From: Microbacterium sp. W4I20
Lineage (GTDB): Bacteria > Actinomycetota > Actinomycetes > Actinomycetales > Microbacteriaceae
NCBI RefSeq assembly: GCF_030816505.1
Contig: NZ_JAUSYB010000001.1
Coordinates: 1,984,001 to 2,048,000, forward strand
Reading direction: 5' to 3'
Length of the DNA stretch: 64,000 bases
Part shown: one piece after another, positions 30,763-39,020 of the stretch
Layout: the number at the start of each line of letters is the position of its first letter
Position numbering within the stretch: position 1 is the first letter of the stretch
Program-made: the position numbers and the translations under genes
Notes under the pieces: generated by a model
Databases searched by the model: none
The model's input: the letters and a program-made list of their open reading frames with translations, nothing else
Told to the model about the DNA's origin: nothing

Positions 30763-31815
30763 TCACGGCCTCCGTTCTTTGCGGTATCCCCGGATCAGGT
30801 AGGGGACGATCACGCAGAGCGTGAGGACGAGGAGGACGATGGCCATCGCGGATGCCTTGTCGTAGCGGCTGGCCAGATAGTTGTAGATGTAGATGCCGGG
30901 GACGTCGGTAACGAATCCGGGCCCCGAACCCGACATCGAGACGACGAGGTCGAAGATCTTCAGCGCGACGTGCAGCAGCAGCACGAAGCAGGTGACCGTG
31001 GCCGGCCACAGCTGCGGCAGGGTGATGTAGCGGATGCGCTTCCACGCGCTCGCTCCGTCGACGGATGCCGCTTCGAGCTGCTCGTCCGGAATCGCGGCGA
31101 GGCCGGCGAGGTACATCGCCATGGCGAAGCCCAGGAGCTGCCAGGCGGCGGCGAAGATGACCGGGAGCATCGCCACCGGGATGCCGAGCTGCACCTTGAG
31201 CCAGTCGTCGCCGGCGGGCTGGTTCAGCGATCCGAGGATCGTCGTGTCCGTCATCCACCCGGGTGGGTCCTCGATGCCGAGGAACCGCAGGACCTGGTTC
31301 ACGCCCGTCGACGGGGCGAAGATCCAGCGCCATGCGACCCCGGTCACGATGAACGAGAGGGCGTACGGCAGCAGGAAGACGGTGCGGAAGAGTCCGCGGG
31401 CGGCGACGACGTGGTGGATCAGCAGAGCCCAGATGAGGCCTCCGACCACGGCGAGCACCAGGAAGAAGACGGTGAACACCACGATGTTCCGGATGTCGGC
31501 CTGGAATCGCTGCTCACCGGCGAGCTCGAGATAGGTGCCGCCGAGCGGTTCGCGGAGGCTGGGGTCCCGCGAGGTGCCGACCTTCCAGTTCGACAGCGAG
31601 ATGTAGACCGTCGTGCCGATGAACACGTAGACGAAGATCAGGCTGACGAGCATCGTCGGCGCGAACATGAGGGCCGCGCGCCGCTGCGTGCGCACGCCGT
31701 GGTGGCGCGAGCGTCGTCGTCGGGAGGCGGGTGCGCGCGCTGCGGGCGGCGCGCCGCCGGCACGGAGGCGCGTGGCCTCCGTGCCGGCGGCGGTGTCGAT
31801 ATCGGTGTCGACCAT
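30763..31815 (-). CDS. Carbohydrate ABC transporter permease (MalF-like)
   Basis: A 350-residue permease with an Arg-rich cytosolic N-terminus, six predicted helices and the contact loop EAASVDGASAWKRIRYITLPQL. A periplasm-side insertion between helices (GVNQVLRFLGIEDPPG and beyond) is longer than in the shortest MalF-like proteins. The start at 31815 lies 5 bp after the binding-protein stop, so it is translated in the same operon. It forms the channel with the MalG-like partner. Confidence 0.92.
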   Translation of the reverse strand: MVDTDIDTAAGTEATRLRAGGAPPAARAPASRRRRSRHHGVRTQRRAALMFAPTMLVSLIFVYVFIGTTVYISLSNWKVGTSRDPSLREPLGGTYLELAGEQRFQADIRNIVVFTVFFLVLAVVGGLIWALLIHHVVAARGLFRTVFLLPYALSFIVTGVAWRWIFAPSTGVNQVLRFLGIEDPPGWMTDTTILGSLNQPAGDDWLKVQLGIPVAMLPVIFAAAWQLLGFAMAMYLAGLAAIPDEQLEAASVDGASAWKRIRYITLPQLWPATVTCFVLLLHVALKIFDLVVSMSGSGPGFVTDVPGIYIYNYLASRYDKASAMAIVLLVLTLCVIVPYLIRGYRKERRP

Positions 31816-31820
31816 GGCGA

Positions 31821-33124
31821 TCAGAGACTGCCCTGCGCGGAGACCATCGTCGCCAGGAACGAGTCGACGTTCTGATCTCCGTTGAAGGCGGACACGGCGT
31901 CAGCGAAGACGCGCGCGAACTCGGCGGTGGTGACCTGGCCGTGCGCGAGGCTGGACACGACGTCGGCCGTCTTGAACGTCGCGGCCGTCTCCTGCTGATA
32001 GTCCGACAGCGTCGAGGTGTCGGCGGTGGTGAGCGCCGGGATCGACCCCTTCTTCGCCGCGAAGTCGGTCTGGACGGCCGGATCCATCAGCGTCGTGAGC
32101 CAGAGCTCCGCCGCGTCGGCGTTCGGGATGTTGGAAGCCGGGATCGAGAAGCCGTCGCCGACGTAGTCGAAGATCTGCGCCGAGTCCGGGAAGGAAGCCC
32201 AACCGAAGTCGACGCCGGGCTCGAAGCCCGCGCCCGCGAGCTCGCCGTACGCCCAGTCGCCCATCAGGCTCACCGCGCACTCCCCGGCGGCGACCTTCTT
32301 GGCCGCCTCATCCCAGGTGAGTGCTGCGTGGTCCTCGTTCGCGAGCGAAAGGGCGGTCTTGTAGTCCTCGAGCGCCTGCTCCACATCGGCGGAGTCGAAG
32401 GCGTACTCGTTGGTGAACAGCGCCTTCCAGTTCTCCGCGCCGACGCGCGCCATGATGAACGACTCGAGAAGCTGAGCGGAGGCGAACACATCCTTGTCGC
32501 CGAGGCAGATCGGCGTCGTGCCGCTGTCCGCGATGGTCTTCATGTCGTCGAGGAACTGATCGACGGTGGTCGACTCGTCGAGGGTGACGCCGGCGTCGGC
32601 GAGCACTCCCGGATTCGTCCACAGCACGTTGCCCCGGTGCACCCCGACCGGCACGGTGTAGTACTTGCCGTCGAACGCCTGCTGCTCTGCGACATCCTCC
32701 GGCAGATCAGCGGCCCAGCCGTTCTTCTCCCACAGCGCGCTGATGTCGGCGACCTGGCCGCCCTCGACGTAGCTCTTGAGCTCGCCGTCGGGGTGCAGCT
32801 GCCACGAGTCCGGCGGGTCGCTCGCCTGGAGACGGGCGGCGAGCGCCTGCTTGGCGTTCGCCCCGCCACCGCCGGAGACGGCGGCGTTCTCGACCGAGAG
32901 AGACGGATCCGACTTCTCCACGGCGTCGATGAGCACCTGGAGCGCCTCGGCTTCCGAACCGGAGGTCCACCACGAGGTCACCTCCAGGAGAAAGAAAAAA
33001 AAAAGACGTTCTCTCCACCGGCACTCCCCGATGTGTTGTTGGCCCCGCAGCCGGCGAGGGCGCCGACCGCGAGGGCGCCGATGCCGAAAGCTGCTGCTGC
33101 GCGCGACAGACGTGTGATCTTCAT
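31821..33124 (-). pseudogene. Sugar ABC transporter substrate-binding lipoprotein, frame broken by poly-T tract
   Basis: The ATG at 33124 behind AAGGAG starts a lipoprotein signal with lipobox ALAGC. After ~37 codons (GSAGGENV) the frame enters a run of T on the coding strand, reads FFFSFSWR and stops. The mature extracellular domain resumes in another frame at LEVTSWWTSGSEAEAL and runs 386 residues to the normal end, with family features GVHRGNVLWTNP and AVSLMGDWAYGEL. Joined length (~434) is typical for family 1 carbohydrate-binding proteins. One added base, or removal of the ~17-base A/T-rich insert, would restore the frame. Confidence 0.88.
32991..33004. repeat. A-rich homopolymer tract (A3-G-A10) in coding sequence
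   Basis: Ten consecutive A, preceded by AAAG, lie within the binding-protein gene of a very GC-rich genome. It sits exactly at the point where the reading frame changes. Confidence 0.9.
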
Positions 33125-33204
33125 GACTCTCCTTCGAGGGACGGATCGCGGCTCTGCGATCCGGATGCTGCTCTTGTTCGGGTTCTCAGGACGCGCTCGA
33201 CCGT

Positions 33205-33228
33205 CGGCGCCGCCATGGGGCGGCGCCG
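33205..33228 (-). terminator. GC-rich hairpin between DUF1479 and binding-protein genes
   Basis: A perfect 10-bp stem (CGGCGCCGCC and complement) with loop ATGG, 22 bp after the DUF1479 stop. It may end or attenuate transcription before the ABC genes. Confidence 0.5.
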
Positions 33229-33250
33229 ATGGACCGGCGCGCTCAGCGGG

Positions 33251-34552
33251 TCAGGGGCGGGGGATGGTGGCCTCGCGCTCGACCACCCGTGCCTTGCGGG
33301 CGATGCCGAGGCCGCGGGCGCCGATCTGATTGAGCTGCTCCTCCTGGAACCTGTTCGCCCACTCGACCTCGTAGTCCTCCTTGGGGAAGTCGGCCGGGCT
33401 CTCGCCGCGGCGGAAGCGCTCGGCGACGTCTTTGGCGTACACGGCGTTCTTCGCGCACATCGGCGCCGCCGGGATGTAGATGACGTTGCCCCAGCCCTCC
33501 TGGTTCTCCACGGCTGCGACCCCGTGGATCACGTCCGAGTGCCACCACACCGAATCACCGGGCTGCACGGTGGGGATGCCGGATCGCGCACGCATGAGGA
33601 GCGGGTGCCATTCCTCGTTGATGCCGAGGGCCTTCCCCTGCTCCGCCCCGCAGAGCGAGTCCTCCGGCACGTCGTCGAGAAGCGGTCGCACGAGGATGTA
33701 GGCCATCGCCTCGGGGATCGGCACGACCCACAGCACTCCCTGGTCGTGCTTCATCTCCGACATGGCCAGCCACCCCTGGAAGCTGCGGAAGACGCTGCAC
33801 ATCGTCGAGGACGGGTACTCGTCGACCTCGGTGCGGAACGCCGCATCCCAGGGGTCGTAGGAGCCGTAGTCGCCGTGGAAGATCGAGTCGAAGACCTGCT
33901 GGTACGCCGGCGTGAGCCAGCGCTCGACCGATCCGGAGTCGGTGTGCGCGCCGAGCCCCTTCGAGGTCGTGCCCGGGGGCCGCCGACGGATGCGATCGGG
34001 GTACATCGAATCCTGATCCGGGTCGAACCACGTCACCCCGCGCGATTCGCTCTTCCACATCCGGTTCAGGAAGCTCTGCACAGTGGCCGTGTGCTCGTGC
34101 TGACGGGCCTCCATCTGCGCGGTCGACCAGTAGATCGGGTAGATCTCCGGCTTCGAGGCGTCGAGCGCCCCGAAGAAGTCGTCGGCGGGGCCGCGGTACT
34201 TCGCCATGAAGTCGTTGCTGTCCACGTACTCCACGAGCGAGCGATCCCACTCGGTCGCCTGCTCCTCGTCCACCTGCCCGCGGACGACGGCACAGCCGCG
34301 TCGGTGGATGAGATCGAGGGTGGCCTGCGGCACGGTTCCCGCCTCGATGTCGGAGTACTGGACGATGGGCCACACGTCCTCCCCCCGTTCACGGGTCGCC
34401 TCGATCTCCCGCACGTGCGGCTCGAGATCGGCCTCGATGCGGGCGAACAGACCGGCGACGTCGCCGATCTGCTCGCGGAGTCGGGCCTTCACTGCGCGGA
34501 TCGCGGACGGGAAGTCCTCGGGCGGCGTCGCCCAGCTGGTCTGCTCGGTCAT
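33251..34552 (-). CDS. DUF1479 (YbiU-like) putative Fe(II)/2-oxoglutarate oxygenase
   Basis: A 433-residue protein of the YbiU family, a branch of the cupin-fold Fe(II)/2-oxoglutarate oxygenases. Candidate metal ligands are the HxD in GLGAHTDSGS and the His in WWHSDVIHGV. Typical family strings include YRGPADDFFGALDASKPEIY and YPIYWSTAQ. The ATG at 34552 follows GGGAGA. It leads the operon that continues into the sugar ABC importer and is divergent from a ROK regulator. It probably acts on the imported compound or a derivative; no substrate is known for the family. Confidence 0.88.
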   Translation of the reverse strand: MTEQTSWATPPEDFPSAIRAVKARLREQIGDVAGLFARIEADLEPHVREIEATRERGEDVWPIVQYSDIEAGTVPQATLDLIHRRGCAVVRGQVDEEQATEWDRSLVEYVDSNDFMAKYRGPADDFFGALDASKPEIYPIYWSTAQMEARQHEHTATVQSFLNRMWKSESRGVTWFDPDQDSMYPDRIRRRPPGTTSKGLGAHTDSGSVERWLTPAYQQVFDSIFHGDYGSYDPWDAAFRTEVDEYPSSTMCSVFRSFQGWLAMSEMKHDQGVLWVVPIPEAMAYILVRPLLDDVPEDSLCGAEQGKALGINEEWHPLLMRARSGIPTVQPGDSVWWHSDVIHGVAAVENQEGWGNVIYIPAAPMCAKNAVYAKDVAERFRRGESPADFPKEDYEVEWANRFQEEQLNQIGARGLGIARKARVVEREATIPRP

Positions 34553-34578
34553 GGAACAATCTCCCTAGGTCATTGAGG

Positions 34579-34601
34579 TTCAGTAAGGTATGATTACTGA
34601 A
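34579..34601. promoter_or_regulatory. Candidate ROK operator palindrome
   Basis: TTCAGTAA-N7-TTACTGAA is a perfect dyad in the 77-bp space between the divergent DUF1479 and ROK genes. A good -10 (TATGAT, 34589-34594, plus strand) lies inside it, so a bound repressor would block the ROK gene promoter; the facing promoter would be covered too. Confidence 0.65.
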
Positions 34602-34629
34602 TCGTTGAGGACACGATAGGAGAGGTTCC

Positions 34630-35817
34630 ATGGCGGAGTCAAGCACCCAGCGCGATATACCGCGCGGGCCGGCAAAACGTGTCGACGGCCTGGCCGCACC
34701 GCGCCCCGAGGTCCTCGCATCGATCACCGACCAGCACGTGCTCCGGGTGATCGGCGACTCGCCCGCCCCCGTGTCCCGCGCCGAGATCGCCGAGGCGACC
34801 GGGCTGTCGAAGCCCGCCGTCTCCGCGGCCGCCGCTCGCCTGCTCGAGCGCGGAGTCCTGCGCGACGTGGGGGTCCGCGAGGGGAGGCGCGGCGGAGTCG
34901 CCACACTGTTCGAGATCGACCCGAATCACGGCAGGTCGATGGCGGTCGTGATCCAGGACGACGCGATCACGGTGCAGACGCGCGACCTCCACGGAGTCGT
35001 CCGCGCAGAGCTCGAGGCGGCGGTCTCGAGCGAGAGCCGGCGCGCTGAACTGATCCTGCTCGTGAACGGGCTCATCGCCGACGCGCAGCAGGCGTTCCCC
35101 GCACCGCTGCTCGCGGCGACGGTCTCGATCGCCGACCCCGTCGACGCGAAACTGGGCGTTCCCCTCGTGCTCGAGCGCTCGGTGTTCCCCGCCGTGCCCC
35201 TCGATCCGCGGGCGGCCTTCGACCTGTCCGACGCGGCGCAGGTCGTCATCGACAACGACGTGAACTGGGCCACGCTCGGCGAGTTCCGCGAGGGCGCCCT
35301 GCACGGCTGCGAGAACTTCGTCTACATCCACTTCGGACGTGGAATCGGCGGCGGGATGCTGCTCGACGGACGCCTCTACCGCGGACACCGTGGCCTCGCC
35401 GGCGAGGTCGGCTACCTGCGGGACGGCGGGTCGGAGCATCGGGACATCACCGAGCGGCTGGCGGCGGCGGGGCTCGGCACCGCGGGACAGTACGGGCTCG
35501 ACCTGCGGATGGCGACCGAGCACCTGAGCCGGAGCCCGCTCACGAGCGTCGCGCTCGAAGCGGCCGACGTGCTCGCCCTCGCCATCGCCAATGTCGCGAT
35601 CGCGGTGAACCCCCAGGCTGTGGCCTTCGGGGGTCCGCTCAGCACGTTCCCCGCGTTCACCGAGGCACTGCGCGAACGCATCGCCCGCGTCTCCATCGAC
35701 ACCCCCGAGCTGGTCGTCAGCACGAGCACTCCCCTGCTCGGCGCAGGGCTCGAGGCGCATCGCCTGGCGCTCCAGGAAGCCGGACTGCCGCAGCCGACCG
35801 AGAGTCCGGCGCGATGA
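34630..35817 (+). CDS. ROK-family transcriptional regulator
   Basis: A 395-residue regulator. Residues ~35-100 form a winged helix (VSRAEIAEATGLSKPAVSAAAARLLERG). The rest is a ROK sugar-kinase-like domain with DNDVNWATLGE, the glycine loop HFGRGIGGGML and GHRGLAGEVGYL. The usual ROK zinc cysteines (CxCGxxGC type) are absent from the segment after GEVGYL, so it is a regulator and not a kinase. The ATG follows AGGAGAGG. It is divergent from the DUF1479-ABC operon, whose inducer it likely senses, and overlaps the next gene (ATGA). Confidence 0.92.
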   Translation: MAESSTQRDIPRGPAKRVDGLAAPRPEVLASITDQHVLRVIGDSPAPVSRAEIAEATGLSKPAVSAAAARLLERGVLRDVGVREGRRGGVATLFEIDPNHGRSMAVVIQDDAITVQTRDLHGVVRAELEAAVSSESRRAELILLVNGLIADAQQAFPAPLLAATVSIADPVDAKLGVPLVLERSVFPAVPLDPRAAFDLSDAAQVVIDNDVNWATLGEFREGALHGCENFVYIHFGRGIGGGMLLDGRLYRGHRGLAGEVGYLRDGGSEHRDITERLAAAGLGTAGQYGLDLRMATEHLSRSPLTSVALEAADVLALAIANVAIAVNPQAVAFGGPLSTFPAFTEALRERIARVSIDTPELVVSTSTPLLGAGLEAHRLALQEAGLPQPTESPAR

Positions 35818-37646
35818 CCGGGTCATCGCCCCCGCGGGTGCCGCGGGGCTCGCCGGCATGGGTGCAGGAGCTCGATCTGTCCCTGCCGATCACGGCCCAG
35901 TTCCTCGTGACCGGAAACGTGCATGACGTGCATCTCGCATCGGATTCGGCGGGGTTCTCGTCGACCGTCGACCTCATCCGGCAGTGCCTGCAGGGCAATG
36001 CCTACGATCTGATCTACCGGTTCAGCCCTCTCGAGGGCATCCGGCTGGACCACGAGGGACCCGGTGTCACGAGCAACGAGTTCTTCCCGGATTCGCACCT
36101 CAACCGCCCCACCGTCGGGTCGGTCGCGAAACTGTCCGACCTGCTGCTGCAGTCCGCCGGACCGACGGAGCGTCGCGTGGCACTCATCATCGAGTCCGCC
36201 TCGCGGATCTGGAGCGACGGCGATAACGTCGAAGCCGGACGGCTGCTCCTCGCGAGCCGCCTCCTCTCGACACAGGACGTGCACCGGGCGCCGGGCAGCG
36301 AGCGTCGGGTCGCTCCGGGCAACAGCATCATCTGGATCACCGACGCCGAGGGTGATGCGCCGGACTGGCTGCGCACCTCCGACAGCACCCGCACGCTGCG
36401 CGTGCCCCTCCCCTCGCTCAGCGTGCGCCGCGCGGCCGCTGCGCGGCTGCTGCCCCTCCTCTCCGACGAGACGACGGCTGACGACGCCGATCTCGGCGGA
36501 GCGGCCACCGTGTTCGCCGATACGACCCAGGGAGTGACGCTGCGTGCGATGCGCAGCATCGTCGTCCTCGCGAAGGACCAGGGCATCGAGTCCGACCGCA
36601 TCGACGAGGCCGTGCGCAGCTACCTCGCCGGGGTCATCGACAGCCCGTGGCAGGATCCCCATCTGCTCACCAGGATCCGGGGAGCCGAGGAGACGATCGA
36701 GCGGAGAGTGCTGGGTCAGCCGCGCGCCGTCCGTCGCGCGCTCGACATCCTGCTCCGCTCCGCCCTGGGGCTGACGGGAGCACACCAGGGCGGCAGCCGC
36801 GCGCGACCGCAGGGCATCCTGTTCTTCGCCGGGCCCACGGGCGTCGGCAAGACCGAGCTGGCGAAGTCGCTCGCCGAGGTGCTCTTCGGCACGGAGGACG
36901 CCTACGTGCGGTTCGACATGAGCGAGTTCTCCGCCGAGCACAGCGAGGCCCGCCTCATCGGCGCACCACCCGGGTACATCGGGCATCGCGAAGGCGGCGA
37001 ACTCACCAATGCCGTGCGCGAACGCCCCTTCTCGGTGCTGCTGTTCGATGAGATCGAGAAGGCGCATCCGCGCATCCTCGACAAGTTCCTCCAGATCCTC
37101 GACGACGGACGTCTGACCGACGGCAGCGGCGACACGGTGTACTTCAGCGAGTCCGTGATCATCTTCACGTCGAATCTGGGGGCGGCCGCGGCCCTGCGGG
37201 ACGCGTCGGAGGAGGATGCCGTGCCGTCGGCCGAGCATGCGGCGGCCCGGATCCTCGACTCGATCCAACGTCACTTCATCGAGCGGCTGGAGCGGCCGGA
37301 GCTGCTGAGCCGGATGGGCGACAACATCATCGTCTTCGACTCGATCGGCGAAGCCGTCGGGCGCCTGCTCATCGCCAAGTACATCGACGCGGTCGCCGAG
37401 ACGCTGCGGGTCCGGTCCGCCATCGCGCTGCACGTCGGTGATCGGGCGCGAGAGATCCTCGAGGAGTACGCACTGAGCAAGCTCGCGTTCGGCGGTCGCG
37501 GCATCGGCACCGCGATCGAGACCGGTCTCGTGAATCCGCTGGCCCGCGTGCTGGCCGATGCGGGTGCCGCCGATGTCGTCACCGTCACCGACGCCGTGCA
37601 CGACGCGGAGGGCTGGCATCTCGACGTCGAACTCGCACGAGCCTGA
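35814..37646 (+). CDS. ClpB/HSP100-like AAA+ ATPase with one active ATPase domain
   Basis: A 610-residue protein. The C-terminal half is a class-2 HSP100 ATPase domain: GPTGVGKTELAKSLAE (~339), FDMSEFSAEHS, GAPPGYIGH, Walker B VLLFDEIEKAH (~408), FTSNLG, then the small domain ending with GGRGIGTAIE. The N-terminal ~300 residues (QFLVTGNVHDVH, VALIIESASRIW, GNSIIWITDAEGD) have the strand-helix rhythm of an AAA domain but no Walker A. It may be a degenerate first ATPase ring or a substrate-recognition domain. It lacks the Clp N-domain and ClpB middle domain. It overlaps the ROK regulator stop (ATGA), an unusual pairing. Confidence 0.85.
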   Translation: MTGSSPPRVPRGSPAWVQELDLSLPITAQFLVTGNVHDVHLASDSAGFSSTVDLIRQCLQGNAYDLIYRFSPLEGIRLDHEGPGVTSNEFFPDSHLNRPTVGSVAKLSDLLLQSAGPTERRVALIIESASRIWSDGDNVEAGRLLLASRLLSTQDVHRAPGSERRVAPGNSIIWITDAEGDAPDWLRTSDSTRTLRVPLPSLSVRRAAAARLLPLLSDETTADDADLGGAATVFADTTQGVTLRAMRSIVVLAKDQGIESDRIDEAVRSYLAGVIDSPWQDPHLLTRIRGAEETIERRVLGQPRAVRRALDILLRSALGLTGAHQGGSRARPQGILFFAGPTGVGKTELAKSLAEVLFGTEDAYVRFDMSEFSAEHSEARLIGAPPGYIGHREGGELTNAVRERPFSVLLFDEIEKAHPRILDKFLQILDDGRLTDGSGDTVYFSESVIIFTSNLGAAAALRDASEEDAVPSAEHAAARILDSIQRHFIERLERPELLSRMGDNIIVFDSIGEAVGRLLIAKYIDAVAETLRVRSAIALHVGDRAREILEEYALSKLAFGGRGIGTAIETGLVNPLARVLADAGAADVVTVTDAVHDAEGWHLDVELARA

Positions 37647-37695
37647 CGTCCGCCTCCGGGCGTAGGTTGGATGCAGACGCAGGAAGGAGCCCCCG

Positions 37696-38016
37696 ATGAC
37701 CGACATCACCGTCACCCGCAACGACGCCGCATCGCGCTACGAGATCCGCGTCGGCGACGAGCTCGCCGGCTTCGCGGCGTTCGACCGTCGCCCCGGATCG
37801 ATCCGCTTCCTCCACACCGAGGTCGATGACGCGTTCCAGGGCCAGGGTCTGGCCTCTCGGCTCGCCTTCGACGCGCTGACGGATGCCGCGGCATCCGGCG
37901 ACGCGATCGTGCCGCTCTGCCCCTACATCGCCAAGTACCTCGAGACGCACGAGATCGCGGGAGCGGACATCCGCCGGCCGCGCCCGTCGACGGGCTCAGG
38001 GACCGAGGGGTCATGA
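37696..38016 (+). CDS. YjdJ-type small GNAT acetyltransferase-like protein
   Basis: A 106-residue minimal GNAT fold (COG2388 type). It has the acetyl-CoA strand RFLHTEVDDAFQGQGLASRLAFDAL and the end motif PLCPYIAKYLETH. A TAGGTT -10 (near 37664) and GGAAGGAG ribosome site precede the ATG. The last ~15 residues are atypically polar. Its stop overlaps the pirin start (ATGA), so they are co-translated; the acceptor substrate is unknown. Confidence 0.88.
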   Translation: MTDITVTRNDAASRYEIRVGDELAGFAAFDRRPGSIRFLHTEVDDAFQGQGLASRLAFDALTDAAASGDAIVPLCPYIAKYLETHEIAGADIRRPRPSTGSGTEGS

Positions 38017-38948
38017 TCGGGGCGCGCCGCCTCGTGCTCGAGCCGCGCGAGGTGCCGCTCGGCGGAGTCCGCGGGATGAACGTGCTGCGCGCTCTCCCTC
38101 ACCGCAACCTGCCCACCATCGGAGCCTGGTGCTTCCTCGACCGGTTCGGGCCCGCCGACACGAAGATGCGCGTCGAGCCGCATCCGCATATCGGCCTGCA
38201 GACGGTGACCTGGCCGCTCGTCGGCGAGATCCGGCACCGCGACTCCCTTCGCAGCCATGTGGACCTGCGCCGCGGACAGCTGAACCTGATGACCGCCGGC
38301 AACGGCATCTCGCACTCGGAGTATTCGCTCGGCGACGGCCCGATCCCGCTCGACGCCCTGCAGCTGTGGGTCGTGCTGCCGGAGGCGGCTCGCCACGGAG
38401 CGGCCGGTTTCGAAAGGCACACGCAGCTTCCCGCTGTCACGGTTCCGGCCGATGAAGGGGCGGATGCCACGGCCACGGTCGTGCTCGGCGAGTTCGCCGG
38501 TGCGCGCTCGCCCGCGACCGTTCACACGCCGATCGTCGGGGCGGAGATCGCGATGCCCGCCGGATCGCGGGTTCGCCTGCCGCTCCGGCCGCAGTGGGAG
38601 CACGCGCTGATGCTCGTCGAGGGCGATGCCGTCGTGTCCGAGCATCCGCTGGCGCAGAACGACCTGCTCTATCTCGGCGACTCGCGCGACGAGGTCGAGG
38701 TGTCGTCGACCGAGGGCGCGCTGCTCTTCCTGCTCGGCGGCGAGCCGTTCGAGGACGACATCGTGATGTGGTGGAACTTCGCCGGTCGCACGCACGACGA
38801 GATCGTGGCGGCGCGCGAGGAATGGGAGGCGGAGTCCTCCGCCGGCGCGGCGACCCCTCGCTTCGGCGCGGTCGACGGGCACGACGTGCGCATCCCCGCC
38901 CCGCCGCTGCCCGACGTGCGGCTGATGCCCCGCAGCCGCAAGATCTGA
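38013..38948 (+). CDS. Pirin family protein
   Basis: A 311-residue double-cupin protein. The N-terminal cupin carries the metal ligands (HPHIGLQTVTW, H in RSHVDLRRG, GNGISHSE). Bacterial pirins bind Fe and may act as quercetinase-like oxygenases or redox sensors; function here is open. It follows the GNAT gene with a 4-bp overlap. A 59-bp palindromic element begins 3 bp after the stop and separates it from the convergent symporter gene. Confidence 0.92.
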   Translation: MIGARRLVLEPREVPLGGVRGMNVLRALPHRNLPTIGAWCFLDRFGPADTKMRVEPHPHIGLQTVTWPLVGEIRHRDSLRSHVDLRRGQLNLMTAGNGISHSEYSLGDGPIPLDALQLWVVLPEAARHGAAGFERHTQLPAVTVPADEGADATATVVLGEFAGARSPATVHTPIVGAEIAMPAGSRVRLPLRPQWEHALMLVEGDAVVSEHPLAQNDLLYLGDSRDEVEVSSTEGALLFLLGGEPFEDDIVMWWNFAGRTHDEIVAAREEWEAESSAGAATPRFGAVDGHDVRIPAPPLPDVRLMPRSRKI

Positions 38949-38950
38949 GA

Positions 38951-39009
38951 TTCGAATCGCGCAACTGGGGGTTCCGGTCATCGATTTCGCCCCATTTGCG
39001 CGATTCGAA
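38951..39009. repeat. 59-bp intergenic palindromic element, copy 2
   Basis: Arms TTCGAATCGCGCAA...; ~20-bp arms with one mismatch, ~19-bp loop. It sits between the convergent pirin and symporter genes, so it could terminate both. Confidence 0.9.
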
Positions 39010-39020
39010 AGGGACAAGGC

